Of a stretch of 64,000 nt of DNA, positions 37,828 to 50,500 are shown in pieces; the first letter of the stretch is position 1; the number at the start of each line of letters is the position of its first letter. The position numbers and the translations under genes are program-made. The notes below the pieces were generated by a model. The model was not told the DNA's origin. It worked only from the letters and a program-made list of their open reading frames with translations, and searched no databases. Source of the DNA: Halisarca cf. caerulea (taxonomy: Eukaryota > Porifera > Demospongiae > Chondrillida > Halisarcidae); NCBI GenBank assembly GCA_963170055.1, contig CAUJGJ010000135.1, positions 886,201 through 950,200 on the forward strand. The letters are read 5' to 3'.

Positions 37828-37852
37828 AAAGCAAAAATTTCCAAGTGCACAG

Positions 37853-37853
37853 C

Positions 37854-37916
<63 letters not shown>
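37853..37916. repeat. (TG)n microsatellite in the predicted 3' UTR
   Basis: TG run (CA on the coding strand) between the EGF gene stop and its AATAAA. Confidence 0.9.
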
Positions 37917-37919
<3 letters not shown>

Positions 37920-37983
37920 GTGTGCGTGTGTGCGTGCACATTAATTTGATCACTGCTGTGTGCTTGAGTGTTGAAATCAAAAC

Positions 37984-38579
37984 TCACCAGTACACCTTGT
38001 CCAGTCTTCTCATGGCCCTTTTCTTCCTACCAATCCCTGGAATGGCCATTTCAGCAAAGTCAGCAATGAGAGCCAGTGGGTTGAAGATGGGTAATGTAAA
38101 CTCAAAGTGAACTGGTGCAGAACTTAAAAAGCTGATGTCAGCCCAGGCCCTGATGTGTCCATGAGACAGTAAAGACAGTTTAACATCAAATCCCATAGCT
38201 CTGATATCAATGAGTCCAGTGAGCAGAAACCTAGCTATGGCCTCAAGAGCTTGTAGAGCAAACTTAAATAACTGTTTAATACCTTCCAAAACAAGTATAG
38301 CAGCTTCTAAGACCAGCTTGGCAGCTTGTACGGCAAGCTGTGCAACAGCTAATGCAGCCTCAACAACAAGTAGAGCAGCTTCAGCAATAAGGAGTATTCC
38401 CTGGGCTGCCAACAGAGCGAGCTCGAAGGGAGACCTGATGATGAAGCATCCAGCGTTGTATAGAAGGCATGCTGGGTCAGGAACCTTGAAGCAGCAGCTA
38501 TCAAACCTAACGCATGGCCAAACACAGACACCCCATACCTTCTTAGCACATCCACATGGGCAGAGGAAAGGAACGCAGA
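37984..38579 (-). CDS. Terminal exon: Cys-rich segment, Ala/Leu heptads, basic C-terminus
   Basis: The acceptor is ctcttgcag and the exon opens with [14 protein letters not shown]. The Cys-rich segment has about twelve cysteines in the first 60 residues. Eight heptads in one register follow ([56 protein letters not shown]), which predicts a long amphipathic helix. Next come a probable beta segment ([16 protein letters not shown]) and the basic stretch GRKKRAMRR. The frame ends in TGA at 37984-37986. The bases ctg|gtgagt overlapping the stop would also make a good donor, so continuation cannot be excluded. The downstream AATAAA favours termination here. Confidence 0.8.
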
Positions 38580-41500
38580 CTGCAAGAGATATCGAAAGAC
38601 AAGTATTATACATTAATATAATAAGCAAAATCACGCGTACTGAATAAATGTATTGCTACTAATCATTACTGTGACTTGAAGTTATCCACCATGCATGTAC
38701 AGTAGGTAGGAATAACTAATTTTTACCATCGGATGTATTTTTTCCATTGTGCCAACCTTCAGTGTATGGTACTGTAAGTTTATGACAAACTGTATATATG
38801 CTGTGTAAATGACATACATACCATGCATGCACACTCTGGAAAATTGTACAGTGAAGCCTCCAACACTCAATGGGAACTAAAAGTAATGGTGGGTTAAGAG
38901 GTTGTCGAATTATGGAGGGCCTCTTACTATACTTTAATATGGTGAGTGTATCTCATTAGAGAGTTGGATTAGAGAGCATGTCGGATTACAGAGATGTTGA
39001 ATTAGAGAGGTTTCACTGTACAAGAAAGCCAAATGGGTAATGATACTAGCTAACAAAAATTAATACCATGATTGTACTTGAGGGAATTTTCATTTCACCT
39101 CGTATTTTTCAAAGGAAAATATTTCCTCCCTCCCATGTACATTTCATTGATATATATCTCAAGCAGCAACACCAGCAGGAGGCTTACTTAGTAATTCTTA
39201 CTGTGTGAGAATTCACTGCTTGGAGACTGCTGAGCTGCATGTGGTTTTAATTGGTAAATGCAAGGAACTGGTGGCAGTATACCTTTTAAAGAGGTCACAA
39301 TATTGTATTAAATGGTAGAATACCACAGACATATAAACAGCAATTCTGTAACAAAACACTTTGCAAAGAGTAACTTACCATCACCACATGTCCTGTATTT
39401 GCAGACGACATGGTCCAAAGTATGTCTTAAGTTAGCAATTTCTGAGCGTGCACTAGATAGATCATTCCTTGCCCCCCGTACGGCATTTTGAGCCTTCCGA
39501 AACTCTTCATTCAGAAGATCAAAGCCCCGCTGAGCAAGACGTAATGCTTCTTGAGGAGCTGAGATAGCTGCCTCAGCTGCATCTGCTGCTCCTCTGAGGA
39601 AAGCCACTACACCATCTTCAATAGCTTTGAAGAGGCTGATAGTTAAGTTTGTTTCAATACCAAATTCTGCATTGTAAACACTACCAGTACTGGCATATAT
39701 TCTCATGTTGGCTTCCAATACGTTGAAAATATTTCCGTATATGTACAGTTCAAATCCAGCTGGGTTGAAGTAAAGAGTGACTTCTGCTTCAATCCCCAAC
39801 ACAGATGCATAACCTGACGCTTCGACTTTGAATGCTGGCAAAGGATTCGTTCGCATGACAATGGACAAGAATGGCCCCTTCTCTTTCTCACTACGTGATT
39901 TATACATCTTCAAAAGACCTCCAGCAAGAGTCATAGGAAACAGCTCACCTCTTGCTTCAACAACATCTGGAAGGTTTACATAAAGGTAAACAGCAACCTT
40001 AACTCCATACCAACTAATAGTACCATTGAAAACTAAGCCTTTTGGTATAAAAAGTACTAACTGTGGAATGACAACATCATCGTTGGCATAGGTTAGCGAG
40101 AACCCCTCTGGGAAACCATGCTCACCAAGGAAAGTTGGTAGTTTGACACCAGTGCACAAGAAATCCAAAAAACTCTGTAAAGTAGCAGGTGTGGAAACAA
40201 CTACATAAACATAGTTGTTTGAACTGTCAGGGTCAGTTGTATCAATACGGACATAGCCAGTGGCCTCAAATCTGAAACAGTTAGGATCGCCAATCTTAAT
40301 CTGCATTCCAAAGGCACCTCCAGTGGGATATGGAACACCAGGTGTGAGGGTAACTGCAAGAAATATGTTGCAAATATCCAAAATGGGAATCCCAAAGGCT
40401 TTGTTCCAGCATCCTTGCATGGCAAATTCCACTGTTACTGCTGGTTTAGGGAACTCCACTTGAATTAGCCCATGTAGAGTGAGATTATCATCAGGTGGGT
40501 TTAAAGTGATGATTATGGCTGCCTGCACACCAAGGACATATGAAACATCTGCTGTATCTGCATCTACATTGTATTCCATGAACAAGCTTGCATAGGCCAT
40601 GGGTATGTCTCCCAGCATAAAATTCTTCAATCCAGCCTCAACATAGATATGCGATAGATCATGTTGCATGTATGAAAAGAGAAAGAAGATAGTGTTTGGT
40701 CCCAGCATGTCATACAGAATCGTACAGAAAGAGCTTGAAGAGCAGCTGTCAGGCCATCCTATTATTCCATAAAACGTTACTCCCTCCAATGCTCCTCCAT
40801 AGTGGTTGACAAGCTCATCGTACAGCATACTGCTCATTGGAAGTGATGATGCAGCTGAAGATACCTCCACAACCGCAGCATTAGCTTTTGTAGTCAGGAA
40901 AGGTGACTGACCAGCCAATGCTCCCACAAAAGATGTCAATGGAGTAGCCATAATGAAATCCTTGATTTCCAGACCAAGGTAGTATACGTTTCCATAGTCA
41001 ATGCATGCTGTTCCTCTGACAGTGGCTAGTGAGCTGCGAGCAAGATCAGATGCCACACAGAAACTTGACGGATACATATTTGGTTGGAAGGTAGCCTCGA
41101 TGCAAGGATAGATTAATCCTACTTGCAGAACACCTATAGCTTCCATGAGGGGCAAGATGACAAAGGCAGGATTAAGTGCGACCAGAATACCACTTAGACC
41201 ACCTAGGTAAAAGTCAGAACAGGCGCTCATGAAGTATGAACCATCCGCTTTAACTGTAATCTCAACAGCAAAGTTAATTCCAACAAATCTAAATCCTCCC
41301 ACAGTAATGAAGTTCATGTCTTCGATGTTCTTGTCAGCATTGCTATCAAGTTTCAGTTGGTACACTACCTTGATACTCGACACTTCAACCGAGCCTCTCA
41401 CCAGAATAATGAGCTCAGTGCTGGCAGGTTCTACAGTGATGTTGCAAATCTTGCTGGCCCTGTCTACAACAATGGATTGTACAGGGAGGTTACTTAAATC

Positions 41501-44500
41501 TTGCTGGTTTAGAAGGCTAACCATAGAGGGAGTTACTTCATTGCTTGTTATCAGTGAGAACATATTGCTTAAGGTTGCATTTGCTGAAGCTGTTCCCTCT
41601 AAGGGAGGAGAAGCTGGTTGGAACTCCAAAACTCCATTGTTATATGTAAAAGCCCACTGATACCGTGTGGAGGAAATGATAAAGTCAAAGAGATACTGAA
41701 ATCCTGCCTCCTCTTGGGGGACAAGACACCCTGTAGGTACTCCTATAGATTGTAGAGTGCTATCGGGAACAGAAAAGCTGGAATTTGCATAGGAGATGTG
41801 GAAAGTGGACAACTGAAGGGAGTTGAAGAAGGTCACTGATGGTACACCACCTGACAGTCTATTCAGGAATTCATTCAGGCCAACATTGTAGGCTCCATCA
41901 CAGCCTGTGAAAATGAACACATTTGGATCAGTCAGGCCAACATTGCCAAGGGAATGACTGACGATGATGTACATGTCATCAGTGAACCAACTACTGATCT
42001 GTCCTGTTCCACTGAAAGCAAGGACCAATTTATAGCCATTGGCTACATTAATACTCCCACGCAGGGAAGCATCATTCAGAGTAATGGATCCGAGTGTTGT
42101 AGACGATATTTCTCTGTCAAATGAATCTTGCATGTACTGTATAACATTCAAACTCCCCGACAAAGTAGTTGAAATGTACCAAATGGAGTTGTCCGTCAAG
42201 TCAAGTGTGGTTGTAAATGTCTTTCCTCCCAAAGATGTCTCCCCAATTAGGGCCAAATAAGATAGAGTATGTGAAGACCCAGCAAAAGATATCTTGAAGG
42301 AGGTGTAAACATTGTTTATGACCACAATATTTGGGTAGAACCGCATTTGCTTATCTGTTTGGAATGTGACAGCAGTGAGCTCAGTACGTGAACAGTCAAA
42401 GGACAATTGCATTAGGTTTGCTGCAATTGGTAGAGCTAGAGTGGTGCTGGGACCAAATATTGCATACATCAAATCTCCAGCTGGCTTCAGGTTAGTGCTG
42501 AGCAAGTTTAGTGTATAAGAACCACTTGTGGTTCCATACGACTGCTGAGCAAGTGCAGTGAACATCATACTGGCACAGGAACATAGGTTTGAGCCACATC
42601 CACCTAGCAAGTGGTGCTGGATTACTCCAATGAAGCCATTGTCACTTGGCTGGACTACTGGTGGGTTGAGTGGGTTAAATTCTGCGGAATAAACAAATTA
42701 AGGGATGAATAATGTGGCCACCATAATAGCCGAACAAATACCTGAGTATAAGTTTACATGCAAATTCACACTGCAATGCCTCCTCTCTGAGGAAGTACAT
42801 ATTATGAGTAAGTTCATTTTACAATGCAATTAGTAATCTCAATCACCAAAATTCATTTTAATGCTAATAACATGTTTGGTGATTCTGATTCGAATAGCCA
42901 GAACTATACCCATGCAAGTGTGAGAGAAATTGCAGCTACAGCTATTAAGTGCTGTATTTTTCCCTTAACTCACCACATAATGTATACTGCCTGAATTTTT
43001 GGTGGGATTCTATTTTCATAAAATATGCAAAAGGGTCCAGGTTTGCAAAATTTGTTATCATGAAAACTCGTGTACATATTTAGTTTTATAATTATAGCTC
43101 ATGTGACCATCGGTTCAGATTCTAAAACAATACTACTACCAATACTAATACCACTGTTACAGTAATTATAGATGCAGAAGTACCCTATAGTGGGAATTGA
43201 ACAAGCCAAGCATCTCAAGATGTCAGATTGTAATTGCACAAGCCTTTACCAAAATCTTCGCAAGCTTAAAATTTTCCCGCATGGCTTCCAATCCACGAAA
43301 TCTGTGAAAGTTTTATCCCGCGAAAATCTGTACGCATACGGTAACTCCTTTTTGTAATAGTTAAAGTACCCCTTTGGAAGCTGTAGCAGATATACAGACA
43401 CTTTAGACCTAATTAATTGATGAGGGCACCAGCTCGAGGTAATGAATTAAGGTCTAAAGTGTCTATATCTGGTACCAAAGGGGTACCTTAGCTATTATGT
43501 GGTATGTTGGCAATTAGTTGCTGTCGATTTAGTAGATGTGTGAAAAGGAAGTTGTACATGCAGTGCAAAAGCTAAGCAAGTGTGCATACATCAGGGAAAT
43601 GTGCACGCATCACATCTGTGTGCACTGTTTTCTCTTTAAAGTTGCCCACGCAACATGCCATTAATATTCAATTCCTGATATATACCGTATACCGGGAACG
43701 TTTCACTGAGTAAAACTTTTGCGAATCCCTAGATTTCGCGATTTTCGCGAAAAAACTTTCACGAATCACTGCATTTCGTATATAGATGTATAGAACAGAG
43801 CTAGCATTCACAAATTAAAGTTTCACGAATGCTGTCAACTTTGCGAAATTCGCAAAACTTAATCTCCGCGAAACACAGGGTATTTATAGCCGCCTAGGAA
43901 TTAAACACGAAACTGAACATCTTGAAACACCCCCTCAAATCATCATTTGTTTCTTGTTAGTAAAGACAATTGTTTCTCCTTTTTCATTACTAGAGTAAAG
44001 ATTTACTTATTCAGAGCATGGTGATTCTAAACTAGTGATTATTTCCTAGTTTTGAAGAAAGAGAAGGAGCTTCGAATACATAGCACATGTGGACACACTT
44101 TGGCTTGGGTGGACCTTTAGATCCCTTTCAATTCACATGAAACTAACATGAAAAGAAAGAACAAGCGGTGGCCAATTTGAAAACAGCCACAAGCTAATTT
44201 CTAACCTTCCATTAGAATATAACCGAATAACCTGTTTTTCACCCTTAAACAGCCCAAATTTGGCATAAATGCACAAATAGTAAGACAACAGTTGACTATA
44301 GCATTATGCCCATTATGCCACAAACTGCAACATATCAAGACTCAATAGGAGCAGAATTCAAAACGATTCAAAGGTATCTAGAGGTCCGGCCAAGTGATTT
44401 TTTTCCTGCCTCAATGAAACAGTCATTTCCGTGACATTTCATGAATGCAATGTCACAAGGTCGCCATCTCTTCCCATAGCTGCTAATGAATGATGTTGCA

Positions 44501-47500
44501 AACACGCAACAGCTACCACCCAAACAAGACACAGGCAGTTACACAGTAAATACCCTGTGTGCATGTCCTCAAAATTCACCAAGATGTCAAAGAATACAAG
44601 TGTATTGCTAACCACCCATGCATGCCTCAAATTGCGGGTGTTGCTTGCTTGCAATGTCATCAATCAATCAATGACTGTCATTAATTTCTTAATGAACCTC
44701 TTTTGCAAGTGGCTTGAATGTTTACTTATTGACAGGGCAAGAAGAAAAGGTAATTATGGCATGTTGTTATGTTATGTTCAATTTGGAGATAAAGGAAAAT
44801 GGCTAACGTCTTCCAGGTACGAATATTCACTTTGCTTTTTGTCTAAATGTAAGTAGACATTCTGAAACTAGCAAATGTGGCATCTGCCAAATATTATGGC
44901 AGATGCTGTATTGGCTATTTTCAGGTAGTTTACTTACATTTAGACACAAAGCGAAGCAAATGATTATAGCATCTGTTACCATGGTAAAATATCCAAAGGC
45001 GGTGGTTAAATATCTTGGCCTTTGGACACAAAAGTAGGTTACATGGAAAGAACAGAACCTAATTGAATCTTGGATGAAGATGCTCCACACCATAGTTGCT
45101 ATGTTCCGGGATTTCTGCCCAAAAACAAGGTTCCCGGTTACAAGACGTTGCACATTAACCAAAAGGAACAATGCAAATTGCACCATGTAAGATTTGATTC
45201 TTAGGATTTGGTCCTACATGTAAAAGTTTCAAAGCTAAAAGCCGAGATGTCTACCACCGCCTTTTTGATATTTTCTTGTCAAACAAAACTGCTTTTCCAA
45301 CCTAAGTCATGTATTGTCACATGTTCCACAAACATTTTTTTCTCATATGCATGCATATACATGTCCCACTTGCATGCAACATTACCACCAGACAAAGCGT
45401 GACAAACCCAGACAGGGTGTTTATAACCGTCTGTTGCTTGTTCAGATTGTGGGCGGTGCTTGTTTTGAACATCATCAATTAGCAGCTGATTTCAATGCGT
45501 CATTTAGCGTCTTTCAGATGACGTAGGAAATATCACGTATCAACAGAATGGGGGAAGAAGGCAACTTTTGTGACGCTATGCCTACGTTTCCGGGAAATGT
45601 CACGAAAATGGCAGTTTTGTTGAGGGCGAAGATAAAGTCGCTTGGTCAGACCTCTAGATGCCTTCAAATCTCACCAAATCCAACTTCGATCGATGGAATC
45701 TTAGGATGTTTAAGTTTGTGAAAATTGTTCCGGGCATAGTGCTACAATCAAGCAGTTTCTCGCAATTGGAGCATTTATGCTAACTCTTGGCTGTTTGAAG
45801 GGTGAAAAACAGTTTTTTTGGTTATAACTTTCTTACGGAAGATTATAACCTATAGCCCGGAACGATTTTCGGATAGCTCACCACTTGCTCTGTCTTTTCG
45901 TGTTGTTTCATGTGAATTGAAAGGGATCTAAAGGTCTGACCGAGACGAAGTTTGTCTGAAACTGCTATGTATTCCTAGCTTGCTATCTTCCTTCAGACAA
46001 TAGAAACAATCGCTTGTTAAGTACCAACATGCGCGGAATATATACAACTTTCGTCCAGTAAGAACTGGGCAAAAATCTTGTCAATGTAGAAACGATCAAT
46101 AATTCGTGCTGCTATTTCAAGACAGCCATTTTTGCATTTTATTCCTGGACGGTTATAAATACCCTGTGCATGCATTACCTTCTATAATGAAATTCATTGT
46201 GTGCAGCCACATGTCATACTTTTGGCTGGATTTAGACACATGGTACTTCCCATAAACGACAAACAGCAGCCAGCCGGTGTGCCACAACCAAATTTATGCC
46301 ACAGAAAAACAGATGCCATCTGTGCTTTGCTATTTGCACCCACTACTATTGCCTAAGACAAAATTGTTGGTTGCCATCTGTCATCGATCTTCTGGTCGAA
46401 ATTTCCTCTAGCTGATTGTCAGGATGAGTATAAGACTTAGAACGAAGGCTTCAGGAATGAGACCATAGTAAGTAAAATGTTATCCTGAGTTTCAACGTGT
46501 TAGAATGGTTGTACGTGCTGTACCCCTTTCTTTCGACATTTTCTGTTTGTGTACTAGCTTAATCAAGATCTTTCTTCACCAGACAGCAGGAAACGAAGTA
46601 CACGGTAGACTATATGTAAGTAGAATACACCGTCCCTTTTGACCTGCCTTCTTGCGCACATTGCGAATATAGATAATAAAATTGTTTTGTAACTATTGTC
46701 CAACTATAGTGATGTTGAGAAAACACGCATGTTGGGTGAAAAATGAACAACCAACAATTTTTTGCTTGCACAGATGCGGTGCACCATTAACTTTATTATG
46801 GGAAGTACCGGAAAATAGGAATAGAATAATACAAAATAAAATGGAATAGAAATTTGGTACAAAACATAGAGAACATGCAGAGATCCATGCTTCCCATCTC
46901 ATCTCTGTTCTCTATATACTTTGTACCAAATTTCTATTGCAGTATTTATCATGGGCTGCACAACCATATACTTCCATTTCAAGTCTGTTTACCACAAAAG
47001 TTGTCCACAATTTACCTACTAGTAGTCTCCCTCACAACATCCTTCACTTATACCTAATCTATTTCTTAAAGTATTCATTATATTTCCAGGTTTTATCATG
47101 TATAATTTATATCATAATGTCACCTATATTACATTATTTTCCTTTTTATGTCCACTGTCCACACCTGTGTATTTGGTGTTTGTCCTTCAGTCACATGTGA
47201 CTGTAAAGTTAATAATATTACTATGAATTATGAATTATGAATGACAACACGCCTGTCCAATATATTACGTAACCACAAATGTGTACACATGAAACATCAG
47301 AGAATATAGCTGCTTCTTGCTGAGGTTACAGAAGAAATCACTGCTTAGCCGAAGGTGAAGATGCCTTCTTATCATCCCATTTGTGTTTCATCATATAGTA
47401 ATTACATCTACATATTATGCTGAAGTTTCTGAAAAGAGCTCGAGGCAATGTAATATGGTATATTCTCACTATGCATGTGTTTCATATCAGTAAAGGCATA

Positions 47501-50500
47501 ATTTGTTCAGAATTGTGCTCAAAACTGGTAATCTTCACTTTGGAAACTGTTACTGGTATTGTTTCAGTTTTCATTCATGATTTGGAAGGAAAAGGGTGAA
47601 TATTTAGACAGTTTTCATTGATAGTCATTTGATGTTTTATGTGTATGTGCTTAATATATAATTATACATACTCTTAGCACAAAGGAGGAAAGACTATTGC
47701 CAATGTTGCAGGTCCACAACATGCAATTCTCTGATACATGTGGCTGATCCTACACTGCCAAACTCAAACATGTTGTACATGCTCTAAAATCAGGACCCTT
47801 AGATCTTGAAGTAGCACCTGACATCTGGGGACTTGCAAAACACCATTTAACCATAAATTCTCCAATATCTATGGTTACTACTAGCGATCAAGGGTGCTCA
47901 CCTTCACAGTTATGTCTGTCTGGTCGCAGAGTATAACCACTGTTGCAACTGCACTGGTAACTTCCAATTTGATTAGAACAATCATGAGAGCATCCACCAT
48001 TGCTGGAAGAACATTCGTCAATATCTGTAACAGGAATCAAAGAAATACATACTATGTCAGTGACGACAGCGACCACTATTACATAGTGACAGTAAAGTCA
48101 TCTGAGTCTAAACTCATGTTCAAAGCTCACAAGTGTACTCTGCAAATTGTTCAATATGTGAAGTAGATAATTTACATAATATGCATAAACATATTAGGGA
48201 GACGCATTCTGGCTTTCCTATAAATTTCATGAGCTACTGTATAACTAATTTGGTGAATGTTCTGAGTCACATAATAGAAAGACACACATTTTAATGAACC
48301 ACAATGTGCATGATTGTACAGGGCTTACAATTCCCGTATTGATTGTTCCCATGGAGATGCTATAATATGATGTGATTGATCATCCCACATATGGCTGTTG
48401 ATTTCAAGGACAAAACCAAAATTTGCTATATGTAGCTTGTTAGCAAATTTCAATAATGTAATCATTGTTGTTCATTTGGAAATAGCTACTAATTGGTTAT
48501 CATGTCAATGACCCTTTCTTTTGTTTTAATATTTGCATGGAATTCCCTTCATGCATACCTTGACATTGGCTCCCTCCCACTAGACTGTATCCAACATTAC
48601 AGCTACAAGTGTAGCTTCCTGCATTGTTGTGACAGTTCTGATCACATGGTAGAGGGGTTTCGGCACATTCATCAATGTCTAGATAGAGTCAGAAAAGACC
48701 AAACATTAATAAACAAACTATACACAATAATGAACAAATACATGCAAGCAACCACTATGTACCTGTAGTGACCGATTTATACATTGGTGTATAAAGACCA
48801 TTTAAAATGGTAAAAAGATGTAGGATTGACACAGGACTGTGCAGAAAGGCTATATCAGAACAGAATCCTCCAAAAACACTTGGAACATGGGTAAATTGTG
48901 AAATAGGCACAGGGAAAGTTGGGCAAAGGACAAGACAAGCATAGGTTATACCATACATGAAGCTAGATGAGTATAGGGCTACAAAGAGTTTAGTTGGACT
49001 GAGTGCACACTGTGCAAAGTCCTACATCCCCTTGTATATACATATGTGTGGGATGTAGGAATTTGCACGGTGTGAGACGATGAGAAGAAGAATTATGTCA
49101 ACCCCCCTAGGTCTGTAATTGAGTGCCCACCATACCGCGTGTACCAAGAGGTTTAATAGGAAGTTCGCATGTGGAAGGAAGGTATTCGAAATTCGACGAT
49201 AGTTTTTTACACAGAGTCTTTCACGTATATTTTGAGTTTTACTTATTTTGTTCTGAAAGGCTTGCTTTAGCCTTTAGTTCAAAGACTTTCAGAGCTTACC
49301 ATGACTTTATCTTGATTTGTACTTGCATGACTTGTAAATTATCATGTTCATTTTGCTAGCTAGTTGCCTTTTCGTAAGCGCTTGAATCATAAATTATAAA
49401 TATAACTGCTATGTCATCTTATTATCTTTGGAAAGCCCTATGTTTAGGCTTATTAATGTCAGACTTGAAATTATAACGTGTTCCTAGCAATCGATACAAG
49501 CATTTGAATTTCCCTCTTTCCTTTCTTTTCGTGTTAGTTGCATGTGAATTGAGAGGGATCTAAAAGTGCGCCCAAGGCAAAGTTTGCCTGAAACTGCTAT
49601 GTATTGGATTTCCAAGCTTATTATTTATCTTCAGACTATAGAAACAATCACTAGTTTAGCATCATCATGCACAAAATAATATAGACCTTTATTCCTGTAA
49701 GAAAAACATAATTGTCAACAGAAGAAATGATTGATGATTCGAGTTACTGTTTTGAGTTGGCCATTTTGCATCCTATTTCCAGTCAGTTATGAATACCCTG
49801 TGCATTGGACCAAACTGCATTCAGTGGAATCCCTATTAGGTGTACTTTGGAATCCCATAGACGTGTTCCAGTATGGTACAGCTACCTTAAGGCTACAAAT
49901 GTTAGCGGGTACTAATTTTAGCGTTTTCGATGGCCAATATTTAGCAGGTATTTATTTTAGCGATTTAATAGCATTTTTGTACAAAATCTGTAGTTAGCGA
50001 TCTTGGAAATGTTACCATAACCAATGCTGGGTACCCAATCCTTTCCCAATTCTTTTCTAAATCACCATTTCTAATCTTTGTATACAGTACTATACTGCTG
50101 CAATAGAAAGCTGCAGGAACAAAACACTGAGATCAGAAAACTTAAGCTTGTAGATACGGTTGGAAGATTGTTCTTGTCGGCGTACAACTTGAAGAAATCG
50201 TTATCGCTTTAGGGTAAGTTTAAATCGAAAATCATTAAAACGAATATATGTTACAATCCAATGATTCTTTTAAACTTTACATATATTTGGTTCACTATTT
50301 GCCGTTTATATCGCTGTCTTTGCGTAGATTTTATTTCTGTTCGGAGCTGCCATTTTCTCCCGTGCCTTGTACAGTACATCCTCACAAACTGTACAAGACA
50401 AAGTATTAGCGGGTACATTTGTTGGCAGGTATTATTGTTAGCGGGCACTTAAGTTAGCGAATTTGAGGCTCCTCGCTAATTTCGCTAAAGTTAGTACCCG

